Of a stretch of 48,123 bases of DNA, positions 40,448-47,844 are shown piece by piece. The stretch comes from Lachnospiraceae bacterium (GTDB taxonomy: Bacteria; Bacillota; Clostridia; Lachnospirales; Lachnospiraceae): contig JAAVZL010000026.1 in the NCBI GenBank assembly GCA_022791635.1, positions 1 through 48,123 of the forward strand, given 5' to 3'. The notes beneath the pieces were generated by a model. The model was given only the letters and a program-made list of their open reading frames with translations. It ran no database searches and was not told where the DNA came from. The position numbers and the translations under genes were made by a program. Position 1 is the stretch's first letter, and every line of letters begins with the position of its first letter.

Positions 40448-40476
40448 ATTATAATGCGGAATGAAAAATAAAGCAA
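40448..40476 (-). promoter_or_regulatory. Promoter of the SDR-lrgA-lrgB operon
   Basis: On the minus strand TTGCTT (40471-40476), 17 bases, TATAAT (40448-40453). It has the same hexamers as the HxlR gene promoter. Confidence 0.75.
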
Positions 40477-40543
40477 GACAGGTACCCCTTCGTTTTCTAC
40501 TGCATATGCTAGATCGTAAAGAAAATATGCAAAAGGAGAGCTT

Positions 40544-41446
40544 ATGGCAACGAAGATTGTAGTAGATGCGGGACACGGAGGAAGCAACCCGGGAGCTATG
40601 TATCAGGGGCGCCGGGAGAGCGACGATGCCCTGCGGCTGGCAATGGCTGTGGGAAAGATTCTGGAGGCAAACGGATACGATGTGATTTACACAAGGACCA
40701 GCGATGTGACGCAGTCCGTAGGGCAGAAGGCTGCCATCGCTAATGAGGAAGGAGCGGATCTTTTCGTATCCATCCATCGAAATGCAGGGGAATATCCGGG
40801 ACAGTATTCTGGAATTCAGACATTAATTTTTGACGATTCCGGAATCAAGAAACAGATGGCGGAAAAAATCAATGCCAATTTGGAGGCTCTGGGCTTTCGA
40901 AATGCCGGCGTGAGCATCCGCCCGAATCTGGTAGTACTTAACAGCACGCAGATGCCGGCTCTTTTGGTGGAGGCGGGCTTTATTGACAGTGATACGGATA
41001 ACCGTCTCTTTGACAGTCGGTTCCAGGCCATGGCTCAGGCCATTGCTGACGGAATTATGGAGACTTTGGAGGGCGCTCCCGTTACCTCCAGCGATATGTC
41101 GGAGGAGGAGCCGGGAGTGGAGGAGCGCCATCGTCCGCCTATGGACCGTCCGCCCCACAGGCCTCCAATGATGCGTCCTCCGATGCCTCCTGCTCCGCCT
41201 ATCCCGCCCGTGGAGCCGAATGAGCCGGAGGAGGAGCTTTATCGGGTTCAGGCGGGGGCCTTCCGGGAGCGTCAGAATGCGGATAATCTTCTGCAGCTTC
41301 TGGAGAATGATGGATTTCCTGCTTTTATTGTTTATCAAGACGGACTTTTTAAAGTTCAGGTAGGAGCTTTTAGCCGTTTGAGCAATGCGATTGCTATGGA
41401 GCGGGAGGTTCGGGAAAAGGGGTATAATACGTATATTACTACCTGA
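40544..41446 (+). CDS. N-acetylmuramoyl-L-alanine amidase (Amidase_3) with SPOR domain
   Basis: A 300-residue protein. Residues 1-175 are an Amidase_3 domain with zinc ligands H11 (DAGHGG), E25 and H78 (SIHRN) and catalytic E143 (LVEAGF). A Pro-, Met- and Arg-rich linker covers about 190-222. Residues about 228-300 are a SPOR domain (YRVQAGAFRERQNADNLL, FKVQVGAFSRLSNA), which binds denuded glycan strands at septa. The enzyme cuts the bond between MurNAc and the stem peptide. No signal peptide is present: the catalytic domain starts at residue 4. AAAGGAGAG precedes the ATG. Hairpin copy 7 follows. Confidence 0.92.
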   Translation: MATKIVVDAGHGGSNPGAMYQGRRESDDALRLAMAVGKILEANGYDVIYTRTSDVTQSVGQKAAIANEEGADLFVSIHRNAGEYPGQYSGIQTLIFDDSGIKKQMAEKINANLEALGFRNAGVSIRPNLVVLNSTQMPALLVEAGFIDSDTDNRLFDSRFQAMAQAIADGIMETLEGAPVTSSDMSEEEPGVEERHRPPMDRPPHRPPMMRPPMPPAPPIPPVEPNEPEEELYRVQAGAFRERQNADNLLQLLENDGFPAFIVYQDGLFKVQVGAFSRLSNAIAMEREVREKGYNTYITT

Positions 41447-41457
41447 CGGAAGGGTGG

Positions 41458-41635
41458 GGATGTCGCAAAATAAGCCGGCAGCCTTTTCCATATCCGGCGT
41501 TCGGACGGTTCTCGTACATTCTGTCTGCTCTGTACAGACATTGCCTGAGCAATATCCGCACATATCAGACAGCCTGTACGCGAACAGCCGGACACTGGAT
41601 ATCGGAAAAGCCTGCCGGCTTATTTTGCGACATCC
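41458..41635. repeat. Long-hairpin element, copy 7, most compact
   Basis: A 178-bp inverted repeat with perfect 24-base outer arms (41458-41481 and 41612-41635). The core is forward and short; the centre ATTGC-CTGA-GCAAT closes it as a small loop, so almost the whole element can fold into one rod. The left arm contains CGCAAAATAAGCC, shared with copy 1. It lies 12 bases after the amidase stop, between two rightward genes. Confidence 0.9.
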
Positions 41636-41664
41636 TTGCGAGCTCTGTTTTTAGTGAATTCCGG

Positions 41665-41693
41665 TTGAAAAAAGAAATGATATCATATACCAT
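41665..41693 (+). promoter_or_regulatory. Promoter of the MBL hydrolase gene
   Basis: TTGAAA (41665-41670), 17 bases, TACCAT (41688-41693), just downstream of hairpin copy 7. Confidence 0.5.
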
Positions 41694-41761
41694 AGGAGAT
41701 AAAGTGTGTAACGTCATTGGTCAGGTGATGAAGATGAATATACGTATGAAGGAGTAAGGAT

Positions 41762-42568
41762 ATGGAAAAATTGATCATTCTTGGAACGGGAAATGCTAAT
41801 GCGACAAAGTGTTACAATACCTGCCTGGCTCTTCGGAATGAGCGGGGCTATTTTCTGGTGGATGCCGGAGGTGGGAATGGGATTCTGGTACAGCTTGAGA
41901 AGGCGGGAATTCCTCTTACGGAGATCCATGAGATTTTTTTGAGTCATGAGCATACGGATCATATCCTTGGTATGGTTTGGATGATTCGGATGATTGCGGC
42001 TCAGATGAAGCAGGGGAATTATGAAGGGAACCTGGATATTTACTGTCATTCGGATCTGGAAGAGCCTTTGCTGACGATTGTGGGGCTGACGGTTCAGGGA
42101 AAGTTTGTGAAGCTTATTGGGGAGCGGATTTTTCTGCATCCTTTGGAGGACGGGGATGAGAGGGAGATTCTTGGATATAAAATCCGGTTTTTTGATATTC
42201 GGTCTGTGAAGGCGAAGCAGTATGGTTTTACTCTGACCCTTCATAGCGGGAAGCGTCTGACCTTTGCGGGGGACGAGCCCTGCCGGGAGTGGGAGTATGA
42301 TTATGTGCGGAATGTGGACTGGCTTCTTCATGAGGCTTTTTGCCTGTACAGTGAGCGGGAGAGGTTTAAGCCTTATGAGAAATGCCATACTACCGTGAAG
42401 GATGCCTGTGAGCTGGCGGAAGCGCTGGGAGTGAAGAATCTCATTTTGTATCATACGGAGGATAAAAATATTGCCCGCCGCAGGGAGCTTTATTTGGCGG
42501 AGGGGGAGCCCTGTTTTTCGGGGAAGCTGTATGTGCCGGAGGATTTGGAGGTATTTACCTTGGCATAA
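41762..42568 (+). CDS. Metallo-beta-lactamase fold hydrolase, RNase Z-like
   Basis: A 268-residue protein with the MBL core: LGTGNA at the N-terminus, metal motif SHEHTDH with H62, H64, D66 and H67, AGDEP, and LLHEAF and ILYHTEDK blocks near the C-terminus. The overall plan is that of the RNase Z/phosphodiesterase branch, but the flexible exosite arm of true tRNase Z is not evident, so the substrate is open. GAAGGAG precedes the ATG. Third codon positions are strongly G or T. Confidence 0.87.
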   Translation: MEKLIILGTGNANATKCYNTCLALRNERGYFLVDAGGGNGILVQLEKAGIPLTEIHEIFLSHEHTDHILGMVWMIRMIAAQMKQGNYEGNLDIYCHSDLEEPLLTIVGLTVQGKFVKLIGERIFLHPLEDGDEREILGYKIRFFDIRSVKAKQYGFTLTLHSGKRLTFAGDEPCREWEYDYVRNVDWLLHEAFCLYSERERFKPYEKCHTTVKDACELAEALGVKNLILYHTEDKNIARRRELYLAEGEPCFSGKLYVPEDLEVFTLA

Positions 42569-42584
42569 GCAGGAAAAATAGTGC

Positions 42585-42613
42585 TCGACTTGTTCCGGAT
42601 TTCGGGTTAGAAT
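42585..42613 (+). promoter_or_regulatory. Promoter of the butanol-type dehydrogenase gene
   Basis: TCGACT (42585-42590), 17 bases, TAGAAT (42608-42613). Confidence 0.45.
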
Positions 42614-42656
42614 AAAGGACAGGAATGTGATTTTAAGAAAAGGAGTGGAAAAGCAG

Positions 42657-43835
42657 ATGAACAATTTTCAATTTTATACTCCCACAAAGGTGGTATTCGG
42701 AAAAGATACGGAAGGTCAGGTAGGAGAGCTTGTGAAGGAGCAGAACTGCAGTAAGGTTCTGGTGCATTTTGGTTCAGGAAGCGTAAAGCGCAGCGGACTC
42801 TTGGATAGAGTGTATGCGTCTTTGGATGCGGCAGGCGTTTCTTATGTGAGCCTTGGGGGCGCAGTACCTAATCCCCGGCTTTCTCTGGTGTATGAGGGCA
42901 TTGAGCTTTGCAAAAAGGAGGGCGTGGATTTTATTCTGGCTGTGGGCGGCGGGAGTGCTATTGACTCGGCCAAAGCCATTGGATATGGTGTGAAATACGA
43001 TGGGGATGTGTGGGATCTGTATTTGAAAAAAGAGGCTCCCAAGGCGATGCTTCCTCTGGGTGTGATTTTGACCATTGCGGCCACAGGAAGTGAGATGAGC
43101 AATTCGTCTGTCATTACCAATGAGGAGGGGTGGCTGAAGCGGGGCCTGAACAGTGATTTGAGCCGGCCGCAGTTTGCCATTCTGAATCCGGAGCTTACCT
43201 ATACGCTTCCGGAATATCAGACTATGAGCGGCTGTACGGATATTCTGATGCATACCATGGAGCGGTATTTTTCTCATGAGATGGATACGGACCTGGTGGA
43301 CGGGATGGCGGAAAGCCTGTTGCGCTCTGTGATGCGTGCGGCTAAGGTTCTCTTAAAGGATCCGAAGAATTACAATGCCAGGGCGGAGATTCTCTGGGCC
43401 GGAAGTCTGTCTCACAATGGGCTGACCGGCTGCGGACGAGTGGGAGACTGGGCCTGCCATCAGCTGGAGCATGAGCTGGGCGGTATGTTTGACGTGGCCC
43501 ACGGCGCCGGCCTTGCGGCCGTGTGGGGAAGCTGGGCCCGGTATGTGTATAAGGAGAATGTGGCCCGCTTTGCAAAGTTTGCGGTCAATGTTATGGGCGT
43601 TGCCTATGACTATGCGGATCCGGAAAAGACAGTTCTTGAGGGAATTGAGGCGATGGAGAATTTCTTCCGCTCCATACATATGCCGGTGAATATCCGGGAG
43701 CTTGGGGTGGAGCTGAATGACAAGCAGATAGAGGAGCTGGCTTACAAGTGTTCCTTTATGGATCAGCGCACCATCGGCGGAATGAAGAAGCTTGCAAGAG
43801 AGGATATTGCCCGGATTTATGAGATGGCGAGATAA
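42657..43835 (+). CDS. Iron-containing alcohol dehydrogenase, NADPH-butanol dehydrogenase type
   Basis: A protein of 392 residues from ATG 42657, with AAAGGAG ten bases upstream; a GTG at 42627 is in frame but has no site. It opens MNNFQFYTPTKVVFGKDT, characteristic of the BdhA/YqhD branch. Cofactor loop: AVGGGSAIDSAKAI. Metal region: SGCTDILMHTMERYF and HQLEHELGGMFDVAHGAGLAAVW. It reduces aldehydes to alcohols with NAD(P)H. The MATE gene starts 33 bases downstream and may be cotranscribed. Confidence 0.93.
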   Translation: MNNFQFYTPTKVVFGKDTEGQVGELVKEQNCSKVLVHFGSGSVKRSGLLDRVYASLDAAGVSYVSLGGAVPNPRLSLVYEGIELCKKEGVDFILAVGGGSAIDSAKAIGYGVKYDGDVWDLYLKKEAPKAMLPLGVILTIAATGSEMSNSSVITNEEGWLKRGLNSDLSRPQFAILNPELTYTLPEYQTMSGCTDILMHTMERYFSHEMDTDLVDGMAESLLRSVMRAAKVLLKDPKNYNARAEILWAGSLSHNGLTGCGRVGDWACHQLEHELGGMFDVAHGAGLAAVWGSWARYVYKENVARFAKFAVNVMGVAYDYADPEKTVLEGIEAMENFFRSIHMPVNIRELGVELNDKQIEELAYKCSFMDQRTIGGMKKLAREDIARIYEMAR

Positions 43836-43868
43836 AGTAAGGGGAGCTTTGATTAGGAAGTGAGGAGC

Positions 43869-45242
43869 ATGGAGGATACAAGAACGGATCTGGGAACGGA
43901 GAAGGTCAGCCGGCTGTTGGTGCGGCTGGCCATTCCCACGATTACCGCCCAGATTGTAAATATGCTTTACAATATCGTGGACCGGATTTACATCGGACAT
44001 ATTCCCGGGGAGGGGGCTCTGGCTCTCACGGGACTGGGCTTATGCTTTCCGGTGCTGATGCTGGTTACGGCATTTTCAAGCTTAGTGGGAATGGGAGGTG
44101 CGCCTCAGGCCTCCATTAAGATGGGGCAGAAGGACTTAGAGGGCGCGGAAAAAATCCTGGGGAACTGCTTTACCATGCTGATGGGGTTGGCTGTGGTTCT
44201 GACGGTGGTATTTCGCCTTAACGGGCGGTCCCTTTTGCTTCTCTTTGGGGCCAGCAAGGATACCATCGGCTATGCGCTGGACTATTTGAATATCTATATT
44301 TTGGGAACTGCTTCCGTGATGTTTTCCCTGGGACTCAATGCGTTTATTACCACCCAGGGCTTTACGAGAATCAGTATGCTCACTGTGGTCATTGGAGCAG
44401 CAGTGAATATTGTGCTGGATCCCATCTTTATTTTCGGCTTTGGAATGGGTGTTCAGGGAGCGGCTCTGGCAACCATCATAGCTCAGACGGTTTCCGCTGT
44501 GTGGGTCTTGAAGTTCCTTCTGGGAAATAAGACGATTTTGAGAATCCGGAAGGAAAATATGCGGGTTCAGGGGGCCGTGATCCTTCCGGTGCTGGCTCTT
44601 GGGCTTTCGCCCTTTATTATGACCAGCACGGAGAGCCTCTTAAATATCTGCTTTAACACCTCCTTGCAGAAGTACGGAGGAGATTTGGCCGTGGGAACCA
44701 TGACCATTCTCTCCAGCTGTATGCAGGTGTGCAATCTGCCCCTTCAGGGGTTGGCACAGGGAGCGCAGCCCATTGTCAGCTACAATTTCGGGGCCAAAAA
44801 TCTGTCCCGGGTAAAGGAGGCCTTTCGGCTGCTGTTTGTGAGCGCCATCTGCGCCTCCTCGGTGATTTGGCTGATTGCCATTTTTATTCCCGGCTTTTTC
44901 CCGTCACTGTTTTCCAATGATCAGGAGCTGATTGCCTATGCTTCCTGGGCCATTCGAATTTACTTGGGTATGGCCTTTGTGATGGGAGCTCAGATGTCCT
45001 GTCAGCAGACCTTTGTAGCCATCGGAGAGGCGAAGATTTCCCTGTTTTTGGCGCTGTTTCGGAAGATTATCGTATTGATTCCGCTGATTTATCTGCTGCC
45101 ACATTTCTTTGCGGATAAGGTGTTCGCGGTCTTTCTGGCAGAGCCGGTGGCAGATACCATGGCGGCGCTTACCACGACCACGCTGTTTTTCCGAAAATTC
45201 CGGAAGCTTTCCAAAAGTACGGAGTGGGAAGCAGGGTCATGA
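43869..45242 (+). CDS. MATE-family multidrug/cation efflux transporter
   Basis: A protein of 457 residues from ATG 43869 with twelve predicted membrane segments in two similar halves. MATE features are LAIPTITAQIVNMLYNIVDRIYIGH at the start of the first half and GLAQGAQPIVSYNFGAKN in the second. It expels organic cations or other small compounds against a sodium or proton gradient. The stop abuts a hairpin-forming repeat (family B copy 2) that may end the transcript. Confidence 0.93.
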   Translation: MEDTRTDLGTEKVSRLLVRLAIPTITAQIVNMLYNIVDRIYIGHIPGEGALALTGLGLCFPVLMLVTAFSSLVGMGGAPQASIKMGQKDLEGAEKILGNCFTMLMGLAVVLTVVFRLNGRSLLLLFGASKDTIGYALDYLNIYILGTASVMFSLGLNAFITTQGFTRISMLTVVIGAAVNIVLDPIFIFGFGMGVQGAALATIIAQTVSAVWVLKFLLGNKTILRIRKENMRVQGAVILPVLALGLSPFIMTSTESLLNICFNTSLQKYGGDLAVGTMTILSSCMQVCNLPLQGLAQGAQPIVSYNFGAKNLSRVKEAFRLLFVSAICASSVIWLIAIFIPGFFPSLFSNDQELIAYASWAIRIYLGMAFVMGAQMSCQQTFVAIGEAKISLFLALFRKIIVLIPLIYLLPHFFADKVFAVFLAEPVADTMAALTTTTLFFRKFRKLSKSTEWEAGS

Positions 45243-45344
45243 AGTTAAGCCCGCAAGAACTACCGGCGCAGGGGAGGAGGGCCGCCTCGATGAGGGGTGG
45301 CGGTTCTTGCCCGGAGCCTTTGTAAGCTTTTTAGGGCTTAACTT
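45242..45344. repeat. GC-rich dispersed repeat, family B, copy 2, as a hairpin
   Basis: Outer arms AAGTTAAGCCC (45242-45252) and GGGCTTAACTT (45334-45344) are perfect complements. Inside, GCAAGAAC pairs with GTTCTTGC. The GC-rich block GCAGGGGAGGAGGGCCGCC matches family B copy 1. It begins at the MATE stop codon. Confidence 0.75.
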
Positions 45345-45401
45345 AGTGAGGTAACATCACAGAGGTGCAGGCGAGGGCAAACAAAAAGGGGCAGGTGTGC
45401 G

Positions 45402-46463
45402 ATGGAGACACAAATCAGAAAATTGGATTACGATGCAATTGACATGGATGTAATTGAGGAGGCGGGAAGGGTCTTAAAAGAGGGTGGACTGGTTGCGTTT
45501 CCCACAGAGACGGTTTATGGTCTGGGGGGAGACGCCTTAAATCCCGCCTCCTCGGAAAAGATCTACAGGGCCAAGGGGAGGCCCTCGGACAATCCGCTGA
45601 TTGTGCACATTTCCAGGAAGGAGGATGTGTATCGGATTGCTTCCCAAGTGTCGAAGGAGGCGCAGCGCCTGATGGAGGTCTTCTGGCCGGGGCCGTTGAC
45701 ACTGATTTTTCCCAAAAAGGCTTTGGTGCCGGACAAGACCACAGGGGGGCTTCCCACTGTGGCCGTAAGGATGCCAAGCGACAGGATTGCGGCCGCCTTT
45801 ATTCAGGCGGCCGGCGGCTTTGTGTCGGCTCCCAGTGCCAATGCCTCCGGGCGGCCCAGTACTACCACGGCGGCTCATGTGGCGGAGGATCTAAAGGGGC
45901 GGATTGAGATGATTCTGGACGGGGGGCAGGCGGTGATTGGCCTGGAGTCCACCATTGTGGATGTGAGTGAGGACCGGCCGGTGATCCTGCGCCCCGGAGT
46001 CATTACCAGGGGGATGCTGGAGGAGGTGGTTGGCCCCGTTGAGACGGATCAGGCGGTGATTGCGCCGGATTCGGCTGTAAAGCCTAAGGCTCCCGGGATG
46101 AAGTACCGCCATTATGCTCCCAGAGCGGCTCTCACCATTGTGGAGGGAAAGCCGGAGGCAGTGATTGCCGCGGTGAACCAATGGACGGCCCAGGCGGAGG
46201 CAGAGGGGAAGCGTGTGGGAATTATTGCCACAGACGAGACGGCGGCATGCTACAAGGGAGGCCTGGTGAAAAGCCTCGGGGCCCGTAGCCGCGAGGAGGA
46301 GATTTCCATGCATCTTTTTGAGGTGCTGCGAAGCTTTGACGACACGGATGTAAATTGTATTTATTCGGAATCCTTCGGGGAGGCCGCCATTGGGCAGGCC
46401 ATTATGAACCGGCTTTTGAAGGCGGCGGGGCATCGGGTGGTGGAGGTGCCCGGAAGCAAATAA
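45402..46463 (+). CDS. tsaC: L-threonylcarbamoyladenylate synthase (Sua5/YrdC type)
   Basis: A 353-residue enzyme that makes threonylcarbamoyl-AMP from Thr, bicarbonate and ATP, the first step of t6A at position 37 of ANN-decoding tRNAs. Residues about 20-205 are the YrdC domain: FPTETVYGLGGDA, KGRPSDNPLIVHI and SAPSANASGRPST. The rest is a Sua5 C-terminal domain that starts after the linker KAPGMKYRHYAP. Length fits the two-domain Sua5 class rather than short TsaC. The start is ATG 45402, preceded by GGGGCAGGTG. Confidence 0.95.
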   Translation: METQIRKLDYDAIDMDVIEEAGRVLKEGGLVAFPTETVYGLGGDALNPASSEKIYRAKGRPSDNPLIVHISRKEDVYRIASQVSKEAQRLMEVFWPGPLTLIFPKKALVPDKTTGGLPTVAVRMPSDRIAAAFIQAAGGFVSAPSANASGRPSTTTAAHVAEDLKGRIEMILDGGQAVIGLESTIVDVSEDRPVILRPGVITRGMLEEVVGPVETDQAVIAPDSAVKPKAPGMKYRHYAPRAALTIVEGKPEAVIAAVNQWTAQAEAEGKRVGIIATDETAACYKGGLVKSLGARSREEEISMHLFEVLRSFDDTDVNCIYSESFGEAAIGQAIMNRLLKAAGHRVVEVPGSK

Positions 46464-46467
46464 AGGC

Positions 46468-46497
46468 TTTACACTTTTCAGACTATCTATATATAAT
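46468..46497 (+). promoter_or_regulatory. Promoter for the small gene at 46569
   Basis: TTTACA (46468-46473), 18 bases, TATAAT (46492-46497), directly after the tsaC stop codon. Confidence 0.6.
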
Positions 46498-46568
46498 AAA
46501 AAAATAGACAGTACCCTTGTGCACTGAGGGCATTAATATATGATAACGGGCAATGAAAAGGTGAAAAT

Positions 46569-46706
46569 ATGGCAGAAAAAGAAATGATCCAAAAAAATAT
46601 TGAAGAATTTTCCAGATTGCAGGACTATATGATAGAGGATGGAGAAGAAGCAAAGGCATATAAAACTATGCTCAGACGTTATTTGGATTTGTGCGCCATT
46701 TTGTGA
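46569..46706 (+). CDS. Small protein, probably a truncated regulatory-type ORF
   Basis: A 45-residue acidic helical protein beginning MAEKEMIQKNIEEFSRLQDY and ending YLDLCAIL. It has a promoter and a weak AAAAGGTG ribosome site. The pattern resembles short Clostridia proteins in which a longer tail follows the RYLDL-like helix; here a TGA stops it where the sequence turns into unrelated DNA. I do not know its function. Confidence 0.5.
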   Translation: MAEKEMIQKNIEEFSRLQDYMIEDGEEAKAYKTMLRRYLDLCAIL

Positions 46707-47172
46707 CAATTCCTTGTGCCTGCCTCACACAGATAGAAAACTCGGCCCCTAAAGGAGGGACCGGGTGAATTGCCCGCAGATTTCAGACACTTTGCAAAAC
46801 ATTTGTTTTTCTTATAGATCCCATACACGGTCTTCCTTTTCCTTTTTCTGGCAGGGGAAAACCTTAAAACATGGACGTTGAATCGAACGAAATAATAATG
46901 ATTCATAAAAAAAGTGTTTATGATAGGGGCTGTTTATATATAGGTAGTCCTTATTTAATGGGGAAATTGGGATAAATGAAATGTGGTATAGTAGAGGTGT
47001 TTCCCTTATTTCTGGAATGTGATGATTGTTTATACATTGGAAAAATGCTATAATAAAGACAGTATTTTACAGGTGATAAAGAGATTTTCTGTGTGAAATT
47101 TTCAAATGTACGAAAGAAGATTAACTAAAAGAGTACTATATAGAAATGAAATAGTGTAGAATAATCTTAGCA
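46707..47172. other. AT-rich gap without a convincing gene
   Basis: Nothing protein-like was found on either strand. An open minus frame at 46679-46906 is basic, low in hydrophobic pattern and has no ribosome site. A TTGTTT-17-TATAAT promoter at 47026-47054 could drive the antitoxin-like gene at 47173. The composition is AT-richer than the main chromosome part, in keeping with an old insertion. Confidence 0.5.
47026..47054 (+). promoter_or_regulatory. Promoter ahead of the VapBC-like remnant
   Basis: TTGTTT (47026-47031), 17 bases, TATAAT (47049-47054). The next rightward start codon is at 47173. Confidence 0.5.
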
Positions 47173-47346
47173 ATGATAGAAGGTTGTTATTATTTAGCAG
47201 CAGTAAAAGGATATTATGATGGAAATCAGGTAATTGTGAATGAAGATGAGCATAAAAGGCAAAATGAGCGGTTGCGTAAAAAGGGAACAGTTACTGATTA
47301 TGATACTGAGTTGGCTTCTTATAGGGAAGAAAAATATGGTAAATAG
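47173..47346 (+). CDS. Antitoxin-like small protein upstream of a PIN toxin remnant
   Basis: A 57-residue protein beginning MIEGCYYLAAVKGYYDGNQV and ending YREEKYGK. The AAVKGYYDGNQ opening resembles antitoxins paired with PIN-domain VapC toxins in Firmicutes, and the last 20 residues look like a toxin-binding tail. The usual middle part (a beta segment with GDEVIVT-like pattern) seems to be missing, so an internal deletion is possible. Its stop overlaps the PIN gene start by 11 bases, the expected coupling for a TA pair. The ribosome site is weak. Confidence 0.55.
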   Translation: MIEGCYYLAAVKGYYDGNQVIVNEDEHKRQNERLRKKGTVTDYDTELASYREEKYGK

Positions 47347-47614
47347 GATTCTAATTGATACAAATGTGTTGCTGGATTATCTTCTTACAAGAGAGCCGTT
47401 TTATGAGGAGGCAAAGAAAGTTATTCTTACTCGTACGGAGAGAAATACAAAAGGCTGTATTGCCACTCATTCTATTTCTAATATGTTTTTCATATCTTCC
47501 CTTAACAAGAGCATACATAAGCACAATAAACCAAATGGGCTGTCAACCTTACGCAAAACACCGCTTCCGATAAAAATCGGAGCGGTGTTTTTGTATATCT
47601 TCTGGACACCGTGA
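47336..47614 (+). pseudogene. VapC-like PIN toxin gene, 3' truncated
   Basis: From ATG 47336 the protein begins MVNRILIDTNVLLDYLLTRE, a clear PIN-domain start with the catalytic Asp in IDTN. It continues through THSISNMFFI, then the resemblance ends near residue 60. The frame runs on into an unrelated terminator sequence and stops at 92 residues, where a VapC would need about 130-140. The C-terminal acidic residues of the active site are therefore missing. The break probably marks an insertion junction at about 47520-47550. Confidence 0.75.
47557..47592 (+). terminator. Intrinsic terminator at the edge of the mobile element
   Basis: ACACCGCTTCCGAT (47558-47571) pairs with ATCGGAGCGGTGT (47576-47588) around AAAA, followed by TTTTT. 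It overlaps the end of the broken PIN frame. Confidence 0.8.
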
Positions 47615-47773
47615 CCAGAAGCTCCTGGCGGGTTTGGGGGCACCCCAACAAGCATTTTCGTAAGGCGAAAATCGCAAGTGTTATACACTTGCCCTGCTTG
47701 CCAAGAACGCATATCCCTAAAAAAACGCAAAAATGGAGAAACGTGCTTTTATCTTCTTTTGGCAAAAGTGGGC
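47593..47773. mobile_element. Edge of an integrative/mobilisable element, hairpin-rich non-coding segment
   Basis: No gene is seen here. Two tight inverted repeats stand side by side: ATTTTCG/CGAAAAT (47654-47672) and GCAAGTGT/ACACTTGC (47674-47692, three-base loop). Such paired hairpins are typical of transfer origins or attachment regions. From memory, similar DNA occurs near mobilisation genes of Tn1549-like conjugative transposons of Clostridia; that recollection needs a search. Confidence 0.45.
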
Positions 47774-47826
47774 TTGACAAAAAGACAACGCCGTGTTATA
47801 CTTCTAATGTCAACATCGTGTTATAC
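47774..47826 (+). promoter_or_regulatory. Promoter and repeats ahead of the BlaI-like gene
   Basis: TTGACA (47774-47779), 17 bases, TATACT (47797-47802). CGTGTTATAC occurs at 47792-47801 and again at 47817-47826, the first over the -10, so these direct repeats may be the repressor's own sites. AGGAGG follows at 47831. Confidence 0.65.
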
Positions 47827-47844
47827 GTTGAGGAGGTTAAGCCC

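Noticed and set aside
2681..41635. CRISPR array or transposase-bearing insertion sequences as explanation of the repeats
   Set aside because: Copies are kilobases apart, contain no coding frame of their own, show no spacer periodicity and no visible target-site duplication.
46679..46906. 75-codon open frame on the minus strand
   Set aside because: No ribosome site, very basic and without family resemblance; overlaps the small rightward gene's end. Probably chance.
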